Below are positions 1-8,618 of a stretch of DNA of 64,000 bases, piece after piece; positions within the stretch are counted from its first letter, which is position 1, and the number at the start of each line of letters is the position of its first letter. A program made the position numbers and the translations under genes. The notes under the pieces were generated by a model. That model was not told where the DNA came from. It did not search any database and saw only the letters and a program-made list of their open reading frames with translations. The DNA comes from Bifidobacterium asteroides (GTDB taxonomy: Bacteria; Actinomycetota; Actinomycetes; Actinomycetales; Bifidobacteriaceae), in contig NZ_CP048272.1 in assembly GCF_019469425.1 (NCBI RefSeq), positions 2,046,001 through 2,110,000 on the forward strand, in the 5' to 3' direction.

Positions 1-1126
1 CCGGTGCCTGCTCCATAGACTCGCAGCCAATTGCCAGCAGCCTGGCGGCCAGCAGCTCCAAGCGCATCCTGGGCGAGGTGGCCCCGTTCATTCCCGCCAG
101 CGCATCATTGATGATGTCGGCTATCCTGGTCAGGACCTGCAGATCCAAAGCATTCGCCTGACGATGCAGATCGGCCACCTGGTCGTCGTCCGCATCCTCG
201 CTAAGCACGCTTTCAGCCCGGTCGCCCGCCAGTTTGAGAACCAGCAAGTCGCGGACATGAGCCAGCAGGTCCTCAACGAAACGCTGGGGCTCGAACCCGC
301 CGACGACCACCTTTTGAATGACCCCATAGAGGCCAGCCCCATCGTGGGCGATCAGTGCGTCCACAGCTTCGCCGATCAGCGCGGCAGGAGTGAACCCCAG
401 CAGAGCTACAGCCGCATCATAGGTGATGGTGTGCTCGTCAGCGCCTACCATGAGCTGGTCCAGCACGGAAAGGGTGTCACGCACCGATCCGCCTCCAGCC
501 CGCATGGACAGCTTAAGCACGCCAGGTTCGGCCTTGATGCCCTCTTTTTCGCAAATCCCTTCTAGGTAGGGCCCCATGACTTCCTGGGGCACCAGACGGA
601 AGGGATAATGGTGGGTGCGGGAGCGAATGGTGCCGATCACCTTCTCCGGCTCTGTAGTGGCGAAGATGAACATAACGTGTTCCGGCGGCTCCTCGACGAT
701 CTTCAGCAGGGCATTGAATCCTTGCTGGGTGACCATATGAGCCTCGTCCAGAATGAAGATCTTGTAGCGGTCACGCACGGGGGCGAAGCCTGCTCGCTCC
801 CTGAGTTCCCTAGCATCGTCAACGCCATTGTGGCTGGCGGCGTCGATCTCCACCACGTCAATGGAACCAGGGCCTCCGGTGGCCAGATCCCTGCAGCTGT
901 CGCACTCGCCGCAGGGATGGCTGGTCGGCCCCTTTGCGCAGTTAACGCAGCGGGCGAAAATCCTGGCACTGCTGGTCTTTCCACAACCCCTGGGACCGGA
1001 GAAGAGGTAGGCATGGGTCAGCCGGTTCTCATCCAGAGCTCGGGTGAGAGGCACCGTGACCTGCTTCTGACCGATGATGCCGTCAAAAGTGTCAGGCCGA
1101 TACCGCCGATAGAGTGCTAGTGCCAT
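1..1126 (-). CDS. dnaX: DNA polymerase III gamma/tau subunit, N-terminal part
   Basis: This is the ATPase of the replicative clamp loader, which opens and loads the sliding clamp. About 375 codons are visible and the gene continues past the left edge. It begins MALALYRRYRP, the usual start of the family. Walker A (GPRGCGKT) lies at residues 44-51 and is followed by the zinc-binding cysteines C60, C63, C72/C75 and C78. The Walker B box ILDEAH is at 125-130, and the sensor segment ATTEPEKV follows. The ATG at 1126 has no good ribosome binding site of its own; a short upstream frame with a strong one overlaps it. It is the last gene of the minus-strand tad operon, the known 'helicase/secretion neighbourhood' arrangement in actinobacteria. 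Confidence 0.97.
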   Translation of the reverse strand, partial: MALALYRRYRPDTFDGIIGQKQVTVPLTRALDENRLTHAYLFSGPRGCGKTSSARIFARCVNCAKGPTSHPCGECDSCRDLATGGPGSIDVVEIDAASHNGVDDARELRERAGFAPVRDRYKIFILDEAHMVTQQGFNALLKIVEEPPEHVMFIFATTEPEKVIGTIRSRTHHYPFRLVPQEVMGPYLEGICEKEGIKAEPGVLKLSMRAGGGSVRDTLSVLDQLMVGADEHTITYDAAVALLGFTPAALIGEAVDALIAHDGAGLYGVIQKVVVGGFEPQRFVEDLLAHVRDLLVLKLAGDRAESVLSEDADDDQVADLHRQANALDLQVLTRIADIINDALAGMNGATSPRMRLELLAARLLAIGCESMEQAP

Positions 1127-1182
1127 AATTCAAGGCTATCCATTTCTTTAGACACGTTCGCTTTCCTTCCTGAGGCTTTCAT
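1117..1182 (-). CDS. Possible 21-residue leader ORF overlapping the dnaX start
   Basis: A short frame starts with ATG at 1180-1182, eight bases after a perfect GAGGAGG ribosome binding site. It ends in a TAG at 1117-1119, inside the first codons of dnaX (ATG at 1126). The dnaX start lacks a convincing Shine-Dalgarno sequence, so translational coupling through this frame would explain how dnaX is translated. The peptide resembles nothing I know. It could instead be a chance frame behind a strong ribosome binding site. Confidence 0.4.
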   Translation of the reverse strand: MKASGRKANVSKEMDSLELWH

Positions 1183-1196
1183 CCTGCTTCCTCCTC

Positions 1197-1592
1197 TCAC
1201 CCACAGGGCTCGGGGCCTGCCCGGGCTGACTGGACCAAGCGGGGCATCATCGGGACTCCGGTGTCTACTCCCACCGAGACCTTCACGTCGTCTCCATCTA
1301 CCTGACAGTCCGTCAGGACACCACGGTTGAGACGTGCAGCCCGGGAAGCCAGAGTACAGGGCTTCGTCTGTCCTTCGTCCAGGGCAGAAGCTGCAGCGAG
1401 AGCCGAAACATCGGCGCCAGTGCGTGCACGTGTCCGGCAGATCATGAGATTGCCCAGTAGCGCTGCCAGAACCAGACCCAGGCTAACTAGAGTCATCAGC
1501 ATGATGCCCAGAACCGTGCCGGAGCCCGGATCCGAACCCCCTATCCATGAACCGGTATGCTCTACGCGCGTCTTTCTGGCATGTCCGGGCAT
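1197..1592 (-). CDS. TadE-like secretion-neighbourhood protein (Rv3654c-like)
   Basis: This is a 131-residue pseudopilin-like membrane protein, the second TadE-type protein of the locus. One hydrophobic segment (about residues 27-49, TVLGIMLMTLVSLGLVLAAL) is followed by a helix (TRARTGADVSALAAASAL) typical of TadE/TadG-type minor pilins. Two later cysteines, in a PCTLAS segment and a TDCQVD segment, may pair outside the cell. The start at 1592 has GGAGG eight bases upstream, and that site sits inside the last codons of the preceding tadE, implying coupled translation. The family is known from actinobacterial tad loci beside dnaX; its exact role in pilus assembly is not settled. Confidence 0.85.
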   Translation of the reverse strand: MPGHARKTRVEHTGSWIGGSDPGSGTVLGIMLMTLVSLGLVLAALLGNLMICRTRARTGADVSALAAASALDEGQTKPCTLASRAARLNRGVLTDCQVDGDDVKVSVGVDTGVPMMPRLVQSARAGPEPCG

Positions 1593-1595
1593 GAC

Positions 1596-1973
1596 TCATT
1601 CCTCCAATATGGCCATGGCATCGCCATGGACCTGTGCAGGCAGCACGCCCATGGGGCCGGAAACCACTGGGCATGACACCCTGACCGCCATCTGCCCGGC
1701 CGATGGACTCAACCTCACCTGGGCATGCGGACCGGCCATCCGGTGCACCAGCTCTTGGGAATCGCCCTTGCCTTGGGTGACGATCAGGTCTCTGGCAGCA
1801 GCGTTGGCCGCATCCTGACAGACCATGCCAATCCGGATCGTCTGGGTCAACGTCAGCAGTATGAGAGCCAGAACCATGACCGCGGGAAGAACGATGGCGA
1901 ACTCGGCCGTTACCGTACCGTTATCGGATCGCCACCGTCGTCTCCGCTCGGACCGTCTTTCATCCGACGGCAC
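1596..1973 (-). CDS. TadE family minor pilin
   Basis: This 125-residue TadE-type protein is a minor or assembly pilin of the Flp/tad pilus. After a very basic N-terminus it has the TadE signature: GTVTAEFAIVLPAVMV leading into a single membrane helix (about residues 18-45), with the conserved Glu at +5 of the mature-like helix. I chose the GTG at 1973 as start. It lies inside the end of the upstream DUF4244 gene and has GAAGAAGG just upstream. The stop is three bases before the next start. It is part of the operon that runs from 5827 down to dnaX. Confidence 0.87.
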   Translation of the reverse strand: MPSDERRSERRRRWRSDNGTVTAEFAIVLPAVMVLALILLTLTQTIRIGMVCQDAANAAARDLIVTQGKGDSQELVHRMAGPHAQVRLSPSAGQMAVRVSCPVVSGPMGVLPAQVHGDAMAILEE

Positions 1974-2340
1974 TGAGCGCCTTCTTCACCAGCCCCATTA
2001 GCAAAGTACGCGTGGAAGAAGATTTGACAATGGCCAGCAGTACGCCAGCCAGCGTGGCGGCCGCCACCATGATCACGGCGTATTCAGCAGTGATGGCCCC
2101 CGATTCAGGCCTGGCCAACACCACGCTCAACCGCCGATGCAGTGCACGCACTCCAGAATCCATAGCCTGGCTGACGCGAACATAAAAAGCAGTCATGAAC
2201 CGGTTGGAACGCTGCCTCATTCTTTGCAACCACCCGGATCCGGCACCTGCAGCAGGCCATGTCGCAGCCGGGACCAATTGGCCTCTTGCCTGCCTGTTCT
2301 GTGAATGGAAGACCGTCGCAACCTCCTGCGAATATGTCAT
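1960..2340 (-). CDS. DUF4244 protein, Flp-pilin-like
   Basis: This 126-residue protein has a C-terminal part that is pilin-like: a short basic stretch, then GAITAEYAVIMVAAATLAG, with the Glu-Tyr pair of Flp prepilins at the head of the only membrane helix. This matches actinobacterial DUF4244 proteins, which occupy the Flp position in tad loci and are probably the major pilin subunit. The ATG at 2340 has AAAGG eight bases upstream; an in-frame GTG at 2349 is the alternative. The amino half is unusually long for the family, so the true start could be further in, near 2202. The 3' end overlaps tadE. Confidence 0.8.
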   Translation of the reverse strand: MTYSQEVATVFHSQNRQARGQLVPAATWPAAGAGSGWLQRMRQRSNRFMTAFYVRVSQAMDSGVRALHRRLSVVLARPESGAITAEYAVIMVAAATLAGVLLAIVKSSSTRTLLMGLVKKALSAVG

Positions 2341-2463
2341 TGTTCTCACCTTTGCCTTTCCTTGCCTTCCCCGCCCTGGCGAATGACCGTTCCTCAGGGG
2401 ATCGGCAGCCGCTACCTTTCACTCTGCCTGTTCCAGTCCGTTTCGGTCGACTTGTCCGATACA

Positions 2464-2501
2464 TGTGGACAAGCGAACCTGCATCGGCAGCCTGTGGACA
2501 A
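2464..2501. promoter_or_regulatory. Pair of DnaA-box-like sites
   Basis: Two copies of TGTGGACAA (TTGTCCACA on the other strand) lie at 2464-2472 and 2493-2501 in the 186-bp gap between tadC and the DUF4244 gene. This sequence equals the DnaA-box consensus reported for high-GC actinobacteria. Any function here is inference. Confidence 0.4.
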
Positions 2502-2526
2502 CTGCGCCCGCATGGACTTCATGCCC

Positions 2527-3069
2527 TCAGGACATCCCACCCGCAAAGGCCGCAATGCACGGTATGACTCCGATCAGCACGAAAGCCGGCAGAATGCACA
2601 GCCCTGTCGGCACGAGCAGCCTGACGGTGATCGTCGCCGTGGCCCGGGCCAGCACGCTGCGGGCGTGTCGATCCAGTTGGCGCATGGTCGTCTCGATGCG
2701 CGTCAGAGGCGATGATCCCAAACGCCAGGACGGCTCCAGACAGTCAGCTAGAACCTGCATGGACTGCCCGCAATAAGGATCGCCGATGGCTCCCGACCAG
2801 GACAGATTCCATCCGTTGCCACGTCCGAGCAGGTGAGCCACGCGAACCACCCGAAGCCCATAAGGGCCTGGCAGCAGCCCGCCAACCACACCCAGGGCCC
2901 TGGGCAGGGAGGCCCCCTGACGAACAGCGACTCCCAGCAAAGCCAGCACCAGGCTCAAGGGCGGCGGGGAGACCTGCTCGTCGGCTAATCGCTCACCCAG
3001 GACGTCGAATTGCATGAGCAGGAGCGCCAATATAGTCGACAGAGCGGCGATCAGTGGTTTCAGATCCAT
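2527..3069 (-). CDS. tadC: TadC-like pilus assembly membrane protein (GspF family)
   Basis: This 180-residue integral membrane protein is the second platform protein of the tad secretion machine. A hydrophobic N-terminus (LIAALSTILALLLMQF) and a C-terminal membrane segment (LLVPTGLCILPAFVLIGVIP) flank a cytoplasmic stretch containing the GspF-like element LTRIETTMRQLDRHARSVLARA. The ATG at 3069 is preferred. The open frame continues upstream to 3177 but that part lies inside tadB; the 10-base overlap with tadB is typical of coupled genes. The protein is short for the GspF family, as is usual for the split TadB/TadC pairs of actinobacteria. Confidence 0.85.
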   Translation of the reverse strand: MDLKPLIAALSTILALLLMQFDVLGERLADEQVSPPPLSLVLALLGVAVRQGASLPRALGVVGGLLPGPYGLRVVRVAHLLGRGNGWNLSWSGAIGDPYCGQSMQVLADCLEPSWRLGSSPLTRIETTMRQLDRHARSVLARATATITVRLLVPTGLCILPAFVLIGVIPCIAAFAGGMS

Positions 3070-3722
3070 GAATCCCCCCTGCCCAGATCGCTCATCAGCA
3101 GATGCATCCAAACCAGACCAAGAACATAGAAGGCCGCTCCAAGGACTAGGCAGACGGTTCCCGGGCCTGGGTGGCATAAGAAGGCGAGTGGTCGCGCACC
3201 CATGAACTCTCCCATGATGATGGTCAACACTGGCAAGGTCGACAGCAGACGGATCGTGGCCTTGGGCACAGCAAAGGCTTTTTCCCGGGCCTCATCCAGA
3301 GCCGCCCTCCGCCTCTGCATGGCTGCCACGGTCCGCAGACCATCCGAAGCCCGGCACCCCAGGGTGGCGCTGAGCCCGTAGCAAGCCATCAGAGCCTGGG
3401 CCATAATCGTCAGAGTCGGCCCCCGTTCCTGGGGCAAACATCGGTTCTCCAGCATGGCCATGACACGTTCCGTCGTGACCTCCCGGGTGGCGAACCGCCG
3501 CCCGGATGCCTCTTCAAAAGCCTCTATCAGACCGCCTCCATTGTCGACATAGGCAAGCAGAGAAGTGATCAACACCGCCAGACCGGGCTGACTCGACTGT
3601 ATGGAGGGCCTGACTGACATTGTCTTCAGTCTTGCGGCTGCGCCGCCTCTCAGAGGAGGCAGGGCCAGACAGGCAAGAGTCGCCATTATCGCAGCCAACC
3701 AGACTGCAGTCTCGTCATTCAT
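3060..3722 (-). CDS. tadB: TadB-like pilus assembly membrane protein (GspF family)
   Basis: This 220-residue membrane platform protein should act with TadC to anchor the TadA motor for Flp pilus assembly. It has an N-terminal hydrophobic segment (AVWLAAIMATLACLALPP). A central soluble helical region follows, with LITSLLAYVDNGGGLIEAFEEASG at its start and an alpha-helical DEAREKAFAVPKATIRLLSTLP element. It ends in C-terminal membrane segments. The gene starts 12 bases after the end of tadA and its 3' end overlaps tadC. Identification rests on order, topology and these GspF-like helices. Confidence 0.85.
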   Translation of the reverse strand: MNDETAVWLAAIMATLACLALPPLRGGAAARLKTMSVRPSIQSSQPGLAVLITSLLAYVDNGGGLIEAFEEASGRRFATREVTTERVMAMLENRCLPQERGPTLTIMAQALMACYGLSATLGCRASDGLRTVAAMQRRRAALDEAREKAFAVPKATIRLLSTLPVLTIIMGEFMGARPLAFLCHPGPGTVCLVLGAAFYVLGLVWMHLLMSDLGRGDSWI

Positions 3723-3734
3723 AATCCACCTCGA

Positions 3735-4823
3735 CTATGGAGCGCTCGCCGAGGCGCTGGTCACAATGCCCCACCGCCTAGCGAACTTCGACCAGGCCGT
3801 CCCATATGCAGCGGCCCCTCGGCCCGTCCAAGCACAGACAGCCTCCCCAAGAAGCCGACCGTCGGCGGCCGTTGTCAGTCGGCCAATCTGAGCTATATGC
3901 CTATGACCGCCGGAACGTTCGAGATGGATAACAGCGTCGAACGCTCCTTGGGCCAGAGCCGCCAGTGCCTTCGGCTGCAGCCCCGCCAGCAGCCCCAGAG
4001 TCGCCAGCCTGGCAGGAACGCGTTCAACACTGTCAGCATGAAGAGTTGCCATGCCGCCCCGATGACCAGAATTGAAAGCCCGCAGCAGATCAGCTATCTC
4101 CTCGCCCCGGCACTCACCCAGGATGATCCGATCGGGCCGCATGCGCAGTGTGGCCTTGACCAGATCGACCAGCCCCACGGCCCCCACCCCTTCAACATTG
4201 GACTCTCTGACAGCCAGGGAAACCATATTCCTGTGGCCGGCAATACGGCCCAGCTCACGGACTTCCTCCACGACGACCAGCCGCTGCTCCTGCGGACACA
4301 TGCCTAGCAAGGCCCGCAGAAGTGTGGTCTTGCCGGCACCCGTGCCACCGGTCACCAGAATGCTGGCCCGATTGATCACCAGCGCCCGAAGGATGAAGAG
4401 CCAACTAGAGGGACACAGCCCGGCGGCGGCCAGCTCCTCCAGACTGGGTGGGTGTCTGTTGGGCAGCCTGATGGAAATGGCGGCGCCCTCGGAAACGAGC
4501 GGGGCCAGCACGGCGTGGACTCTGATCCCCTCCTTGCTGGAAGCGTCGGCCATGGGACGAGCATCATCCAGGCGACGCCCCAGCTGAGCGCATAACTGCA
4601 CAGCGAAGTCCCTCACTGCCCGAGGGCCTGTGAACCCAGGCCGAAGCAGAACCTCCTCCATACCCGAGCCCCGGTCGATCCAGACATCACCCTGACCGGT
4701 CACCGCGATGTCAGTCACCGCAGGATGGCTCACCAACCCATCCAAATAGCCGAAAGTAGGCGGCTGGTCCGAATCGTCATCAGGGAATGAACCTTCAAGG
4801 CTTTCTTCCCTCCCCCTGATCAT
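3735..4823 (-). CDS. tadA: TadA/CpaF-family secretion ATPase
   Basis: This 362-residue hexameric secretion ATPase powers pilin export and pilus extension at the cytoplasmic face of the TadB/TadC platform. The N-terminal CpaF domain (about residues 24-135) contains the DIAVTGQGDVWIDRGSG and ISIRLP motifs. Walker A (GGTGAGKTT) is at 159-167 and the acidic Asp box VVVEEVREL at 183-191. Walker B (DRIILGECRGEE) is at 231-242, and the His box GHRGGMATLHAD at 254-264. All catalytic motifs are intact, so the system looks functional. The start overlaps the end of the cpaE-like gene by four bases. Confidence 0.95.
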   Translation of the reverse strand: MIRGREESLEGSFPDDDSDQPPTFGYLDGLVSHPAVTDIAVTGQGDVWIDRGSGMEEVLLRPGFTGPRAVRDFAVQLCAQLGRRLDDARPMADASSKEGIRVHAVLAPLVSEGAAISIRLPNRHPPSLEELAAAGLCPSSWLFILRALVINRASILVTGGTGAGKTTLLRALLGMCPQEQRLVVVEEVRELGRIAGHRNMVSLAVRESNVEGVGAVGLVDLVKATLRMRPDRIILGECRGEEIADLLRAFNSGHRGGMATLHADSVERVPARLATLGLLAGLQPKALAALAQGAFDAVIHLERSGGHRHIAQIGRLTTAADGRLLGEAVCAWTGRGAAAYGTAWSKFARRWGIVTSASASAP

Positions 4824-5827
4824 TTGGCAGCCTCAGACCGAGCCAACCTGCGAGAAGAGACCCGCTCTTCCTTTCCCCCGCTGACGACGACCATCCCCGC
4901 GATCCGCTCCACCAGGGGTTGAAGGGCCCGGGCGTACGCACGTGGCACCCGTTCCAGGCCACGACCATCCAGAACGGATGCCGACAGCTTCGGCTGCGGC
5001 TTGAGAACCACGTCCACCGATTGGCCCAGAAACTCCTCCGCCTGTTCCGGGTCGACACCATGGCTGACCCGGTGCTGGGTGGGCATCATCCCAATCAGAG
5101 CCATGGGGGGCCTACATGAGATCAATGGACTGTCTTGGTCTCGATCGCCAGCGTCCCTGCGGCCTTTCAGGGCATGAAGAAGTGCCTTTGCCCGTGCAAG
5201 GCCCAGCACAGTCATGTCCACCATCAACAGCGAAGGCAGTCCCCTCAGCGAGCGCAGATTACCCAGGCTCTGGCCTCGACCGGCATCGATCAGTAGGAGA
5301 TCAGCAGATCCAGCCATTGCGCTGACGGCTGCGTCCACATCCCACCAGCCCTGTGGCAGAGCAGTCCAGGGATCGTTGCTGAGCAACGGGATGCCATCCC
5401 AGATTGGCAGCTCTTCACGGAGAGCCTGAGGATCCACCCGGCCCAAGGGAGCGCGGATCCGTCCCAGCCGCATGCCAGGTGCCCCCTCGATGCCGACCAG
5501 GACATCCATCCCTCCACCATCCAGGTCCAGATCCACCAGAGCGCATGACAGGGCCATGTTCCGAAGCTGTTTGGCCATCAGAGCCGTCATGGTCGTCAGC
5601 CCAATGCCTCCCGAGGCCGAAAGAAAGACCAGCCCCGTCACAGCGGACCCGTATTTGACTCCTGTGTCACTCCGCCCGATGCCGGTATCTTCGCCCGCCA
5701 CCCTCCCTGGTCGGCGTTCCGGAGTCAACCCGACGGCATTAAAGGAGCGAGGAGCCCATTCAGGCTCCCGCCCTTTCATGCGGCCTTTTACCATCGTCGG
5801 CGGTCTGCCTATGCTCATTCCAGTCAT
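4820..5827 (-). CDS. CpaE/MinD-like pilus localisation ATPase (Ssd-like, Rv3660c type)
   Basis: This 335-residue ParA/MinD-superfamily protein is the first gene of the tad operon; relatives position the pilus machine or act in septum regulation. About 65 poorly conserved residues precede the deviant P-loop FLSASGGIGLTT, where the usual Lys is replaced. Then come the ALVDLDLDGGGMDVLVG element (switch I/Walker A' region) and DLLLIDAGRGQS (Walker B-like). The altered P-loop is typical of the actinobacterial CpaE-like family next to secretion genes. The start is uncertain: the ATG at 5827 has no clear ribosome binding site, and in-frame ATGs shortly downstream are alternatives. Confidence 0.85.
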   Translation of the reverse strand: MTGMSIGRPPTMVKGRMKGREPEWAPRSFNAVGLTPERRPGRVAGEDTGIGRSDTGVKYGSAVTGLVFLSASGGIGLTTMTALMAKQLRNMALSCALVDLDLDGGGMDVLVGIEGAPGMRLGRIRAPLGRVDPQALREELPIWDGIPLLSNDPWTALPQGWWDVDAAVSAMAGSADLLLIDAGRGQSLGNLRSLRGLPSLLMVDMTVLGLARAKALLHALKGRRDAGDRDQDSPLISCRPPMALIGMMPTQHRVSHGVDPEQAEEFLGQSVDVVLKPQPKLSASVLDGRGLERVPRAYARALQPLVERIAGMVVVSGGKEERVSSRRLARSEAAK

Positions 5828-6114
5828 GGCTACCAGTACATCCGGCTCATGTGATCAGCACCAGTCCCTGGAGGTGATGTGGTCGAATGACCTTATGTTT
5901 CCACATCGCTTCACCCTCGCTGTGCACAAATGCGTCAACATCACGACACGCCTCGAATTACAGCATTTTTTGAGTCCATGCCCATGAAAGGCTACAGATG
6001 TTCGCATGGAAGCAACAGATTCCTGCAAACCTGCTGTATTCAGCTTGCCGCAATGCACACAATCGCACAAAAGATCAAGCCGATAACCTCCTGCACTTCG
6101 ACCGATCGGCATGC

Positions 6115-6142
6115 TTGCCATCGGCCTCGAAACTGGCATAAT
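6115..6142 (+). promoter_or_regulatory. Putative promoter for a small RNA
   Basis: A -35 like TTGCCA at 6115-6120 and a -10 like CATAAT at 6137-6142 are 16 bases apart. This would start a transcript near 6150 that ends at the terminator at 6282-6313. Confidence 0.35.
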
Positions 6143-6149
6143 GGCATAT

Positions 6150-6313
6150 ACAAGGACGGTTCAAGAGCACGGAAGCCCACAAAGTGTATGGCCACTAGGA
6201 CCGATACGTTGAACGGGTGCGTAAGACTTGACCGTTGCAACGATGATGTTGTGCAGAGATTCCATCTGGACCGACCTTGTGGGAGCGGCCTCCCGCGGGG
6301 GCCGCTCCTATTT
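6150..6313 (+). ncRNA. Candidate structured small RNA upstream of ppk
   Basis: This is a stretch of about 165 bases between a plausible promoter and a strong terminator. It has no convincing reading frame, and its bases can fold. ACGGTTCAAG near 6167 pairs with CTTGACCGT near 6227, forming nine pairs with one bulge. A second small hairpin follows around GCAAC/GTTG. It lies in the 544-bp gap between the divergent cpaE-like gene and ppk. I could not match it to SRP RNA, 6S or tmRNA signatures. It could also be an attenuated ppk leader, since the hairpin sits 60 bases before ppk. Confidence 0.35.
6282..6313 (+). terminator. Rho-independent terminator-like hairpin upstream of ppk
   Basis: GGAGCGGCC at 6282-6290 pairs perfectly with GGCCGCTCC at 6300-6308 around a nine-base loop and is followed by TATTT. 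It would end the candidate small RNA or attenuate read-through into ppk. Confidence 0.7.
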
Positions 6314-6320
6314 ATCCACA
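6312..6320 (+). promoter_or_regulatory. Perfect DnaA box TTATCCACA
   Basis: A single consensus box lies directly behind the terminator hairpin and 52 bases before ppk. A lone box can occur by chance. Confidence 0.3.
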
Positions 6321-6371
6321 GGCTTTATCAACGATTGCAGAGGACGGCACCTGCGAATAAAGTGCTATGGT

Positions 6372-8618
6372 ATGGTTCAGAAATTTGACGCACCCTCCAA
6401 GGCCTTGCTACGCAGCCAGATCGCGGAGCATATTGCCGAGACCGACGGCCAGGCACGGCATGTATCGAGGCGCTCGGATCACCCGGTCTCGCCCTTGCCT
6501 GAGGACCGTTATTTCGACCGGGAGCTGAGCTGGCTCAAGTTTAACAAACGCGTGCTTGAACTGGCCGAAGACGAGAGCGTGCCCCTGTTGGAGCGCGCCA
6601 ATTTCGCTGCAATCTTCGCCAGCAATCTTGATGAGTTCTTCATGGTCCGCGTGGCAGGTCTGAAGCGTCGCGTGGACACCGGCATCGCTATGACGGCAGC
6701 CAGCGGAATGAGCCCTCGTCAGCAGCTGAGGGCCATCTCCGAGCAGGCACACAAGCTTCAGGATGAGCATGCCCACTATGTCATCGACCACATCCTGCCG
6801 GATCTGGCCGCAGAAAGCATCATTCTGCTGAGCTGGCCACAACTGAGCAGCCAGGAGCAGGAACGACTCACCAAGTTCTTCCGCAACCAGGTCTTTCCGG
6901 TGCTGACTCCGCTGGCAGTCGACCCGGCCCACCCCTTCCCCTATATCTCAGGCAACTCCCTGAACCTGGCGGTCCTGGTGGAGAACCCCACCTCGGGCAA
7001 GACCCACTTCGCCCGCGTCAAAATTCCCGACAATCTCTCCCGTCTGGTTCCCGTGGACGATCTGACCGACGAAGAGGGTCGGGAGGAGCGCTATGGGTTC
7101 ATCACCATGGAGAACCTGATCATCGCCCACTTGGAATACCTCTTCCCGGGCATGATTATCAAGGAAGCCCGCTCCTTCCGCGTCACACGCAACGAAGACA
7201 TTGACGTAGAGGAGGACGACGCAGAGAACCTGCTCAACGCCATGGAGAAGGAGCTGCTTCAGCGGCGGTTCGGACCGCCCATCCGCCTGGAGATTTCCGA
7301 CTCTGCCTCCCCCTTCCTCTCCCAGCTGCTGGCCAGCAAGCTCCGAGTCAATCAGGAGGAGGTCTATCGGCTGCCCGCTCCCTTGGACTGCACGGTCCTG
7401 TTCGAGTTGCAGTCCATCGACCGGGCCGACCTCAAGTTTCGCCCCTTCATTCCCACAACCAACCGGCAGATAGCCGAGGTGGAATCCAGCCAGGCCCAGG
7501 ATATCTTTGCTGCAATCCGCGAGCATGACATCCTCCTTCACCACCCCTATGACTCCTTCTCCACCTCGGTTCAGGCTTTCCTGGAGCAGGCGGCAGCCGA
7601 TCCGCGGGTGCTGGCCATCAAACAGACCCTCTACCGGACTTCGGGCAACTCGCCCATCATCGATGCTCTGGTGGATGCTGCGCACGCCGGCAAGCAGGTC
7701 CTGGCTTTAGTCGAAATCAAGGCCCGATTCGATGAGGAGGCCAACATCGCCTGGGCCCGTCAGTTGGAACGGGCTGGCGTCCATGTGGTCTACGGAATCG
7801 TAGGGCTCAAGACCCACTGCAAGCTCTCCCTGGTGGTCCGTCAGGAGCAGGACGGCCTGCGTCGTTACTGCCACGTAGGCACCGGCAACTACAACCCCAA
7901 GACCGCTCGCCAGTACACCGATCTGGGCCTGCTTACCTGCGACCCAGTGGTGGGGCAGGACCTGACCCGGCTCTTCAACCAGTTGTCAGGCTATGCGCCT
8001 AAGTCCTCCTTCCACCGTCTGCTGGTAGCTCCGCGCACGGTCCGTTCCGGGCTGCTGCAGCGGATCGCCCGCGAGGAAGAGACCGCTCTGAACGGCAAGC
8101 CTGCGTGGATACGGATCAAGGTCAACTCCCTGGTGGACGAAAAGATCATCGACGCCCTCTACCGGGCCAGCCAAGCGGGGGTCCGCATCGACATCGTGGA
8201 GCGCGGCATCTGCTCTCTGAAGCCAGGCGTGCCCGGGCTGAGCGAGAACATCCGGGTCCACTCCATCCTGGGACGGTTCCTGGAGCACAGCCGCATCTTC
8301 GCCTTCGCCAACTCCCAAGGCCCCCAGATCGGCGAGGGGCCCCTGGCAGGACCAGAGGTCTGGATAGGTTCTGCTGACCTCATGCACCGCAACCTGGATC
8401 GCCGTGTGGAGGCGCTGGTCCGGATCACTGCGCCCGAACAGGTGCAAGGGCTCATTGACTATGTGGATCTGCAGATGGCTGAAACCACTAGCTCTTGGCA
8501 CATGCAGCCCGACGGCACCTATGTGCGCCACAGTCGCGATGATCAGGGCCGACCTCTGGTCGACTCACAGGAGTACCTGATCGACCGTCATGCCCGAACC
8601 CCCAGGGCCAGGCGATGA
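6372..8618 (+). CDS. ppk: Polyphosphate kinase 1
   Basis: This 748-residue enzyme makes long-chain polyphosphate reversibly from ATP. The N-terminal PPK domain begins near [18 protein letters not shown]. The two phospholipase-D-like C-terminal domains hold the catalytic histidines: His482 in the KTHCK motif, which becomes phosphorylated, and His501 in HVGTGNYN. Their 19-residue spacing equals that of His435/His454 of the E. coli enzyme. I start it at the ATG at 6372 (MVQKFDAP); the frame is open further upstream but there covers the terminator hairpin. The ribosome binding site is weak. The next gene overlaps its end, and the pairing with a MutT1-like gene matches mycobacteria (Rv2984/Rv2985). 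Confidence 0.96.
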   Translation: MVQKFDAPSKALLRSQIAEHIAETDGQARHVSRRSDHPVSPLPEDRYFDRELSWLKFNKRVLELAEDESVPLLERANFAAIFASNLDEFFMVRVAGLKRRVDTGIAMTAASGMSPRQQLRAISEQAHKLQDEHAHYVIDHILPDLAAESIILLSWPQLSSQEQERLTKFFRNQVFPVLTPLAVDPAHPFPYISGNSLNLAVLVENPTSGKTHFARVKIPDNLSRLVPVDDLTDEEGREERYGFITMENLIIAHLEYLFPGMIIKEARSFRVTRNEDIDVEEDDAENLLNAMEKELLQRRFGPPIRLEISDSASPFLSQLLASKLRVNQEEVYRLPAPLDCTVLFELQSIDRADLKFRPFIPTTNRQIAEVESSQAQDIFAAIREHDILLHHPYDSFSTSVQAFLEQAAADPRVLAIKQTLYRTSGNSPIIDALVDAAHAGKQVLALVEIKARFDEEANIAWARQLERAGVHVVYGIVGLKTHCKLSLVVRQEQDGLRRYCHVGTGNYNPKTARQYTDLGLLTCDPVVGQDLTRLFNQLSGYAPKSSFHRLLVAPRTVRSGLLQRIAREEETALNGKPAWIRIKVNSLVDEKIIDALYRASQAGVRIDIVERGICSLKPGVPGLSENIRVHSILGRFLEHSRIFAFANSQGPQIGEGPLAGPEVWIGSADLMHRNLDRRVEALVRITAPEQVQGLIDYVDLQMAETTSSWHMQPDGTYVRHSRDDQGRPLVDSQEYLIDRHARTPRARR

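Noticed and set aside
6150-6313. SRP RNA, 6S RNA or 6C RNA
   Set aside because: The expected conserved loops (GGAA-type SRP loop, C-rich loops) were not seen, so it is left as an unnamed candidate.
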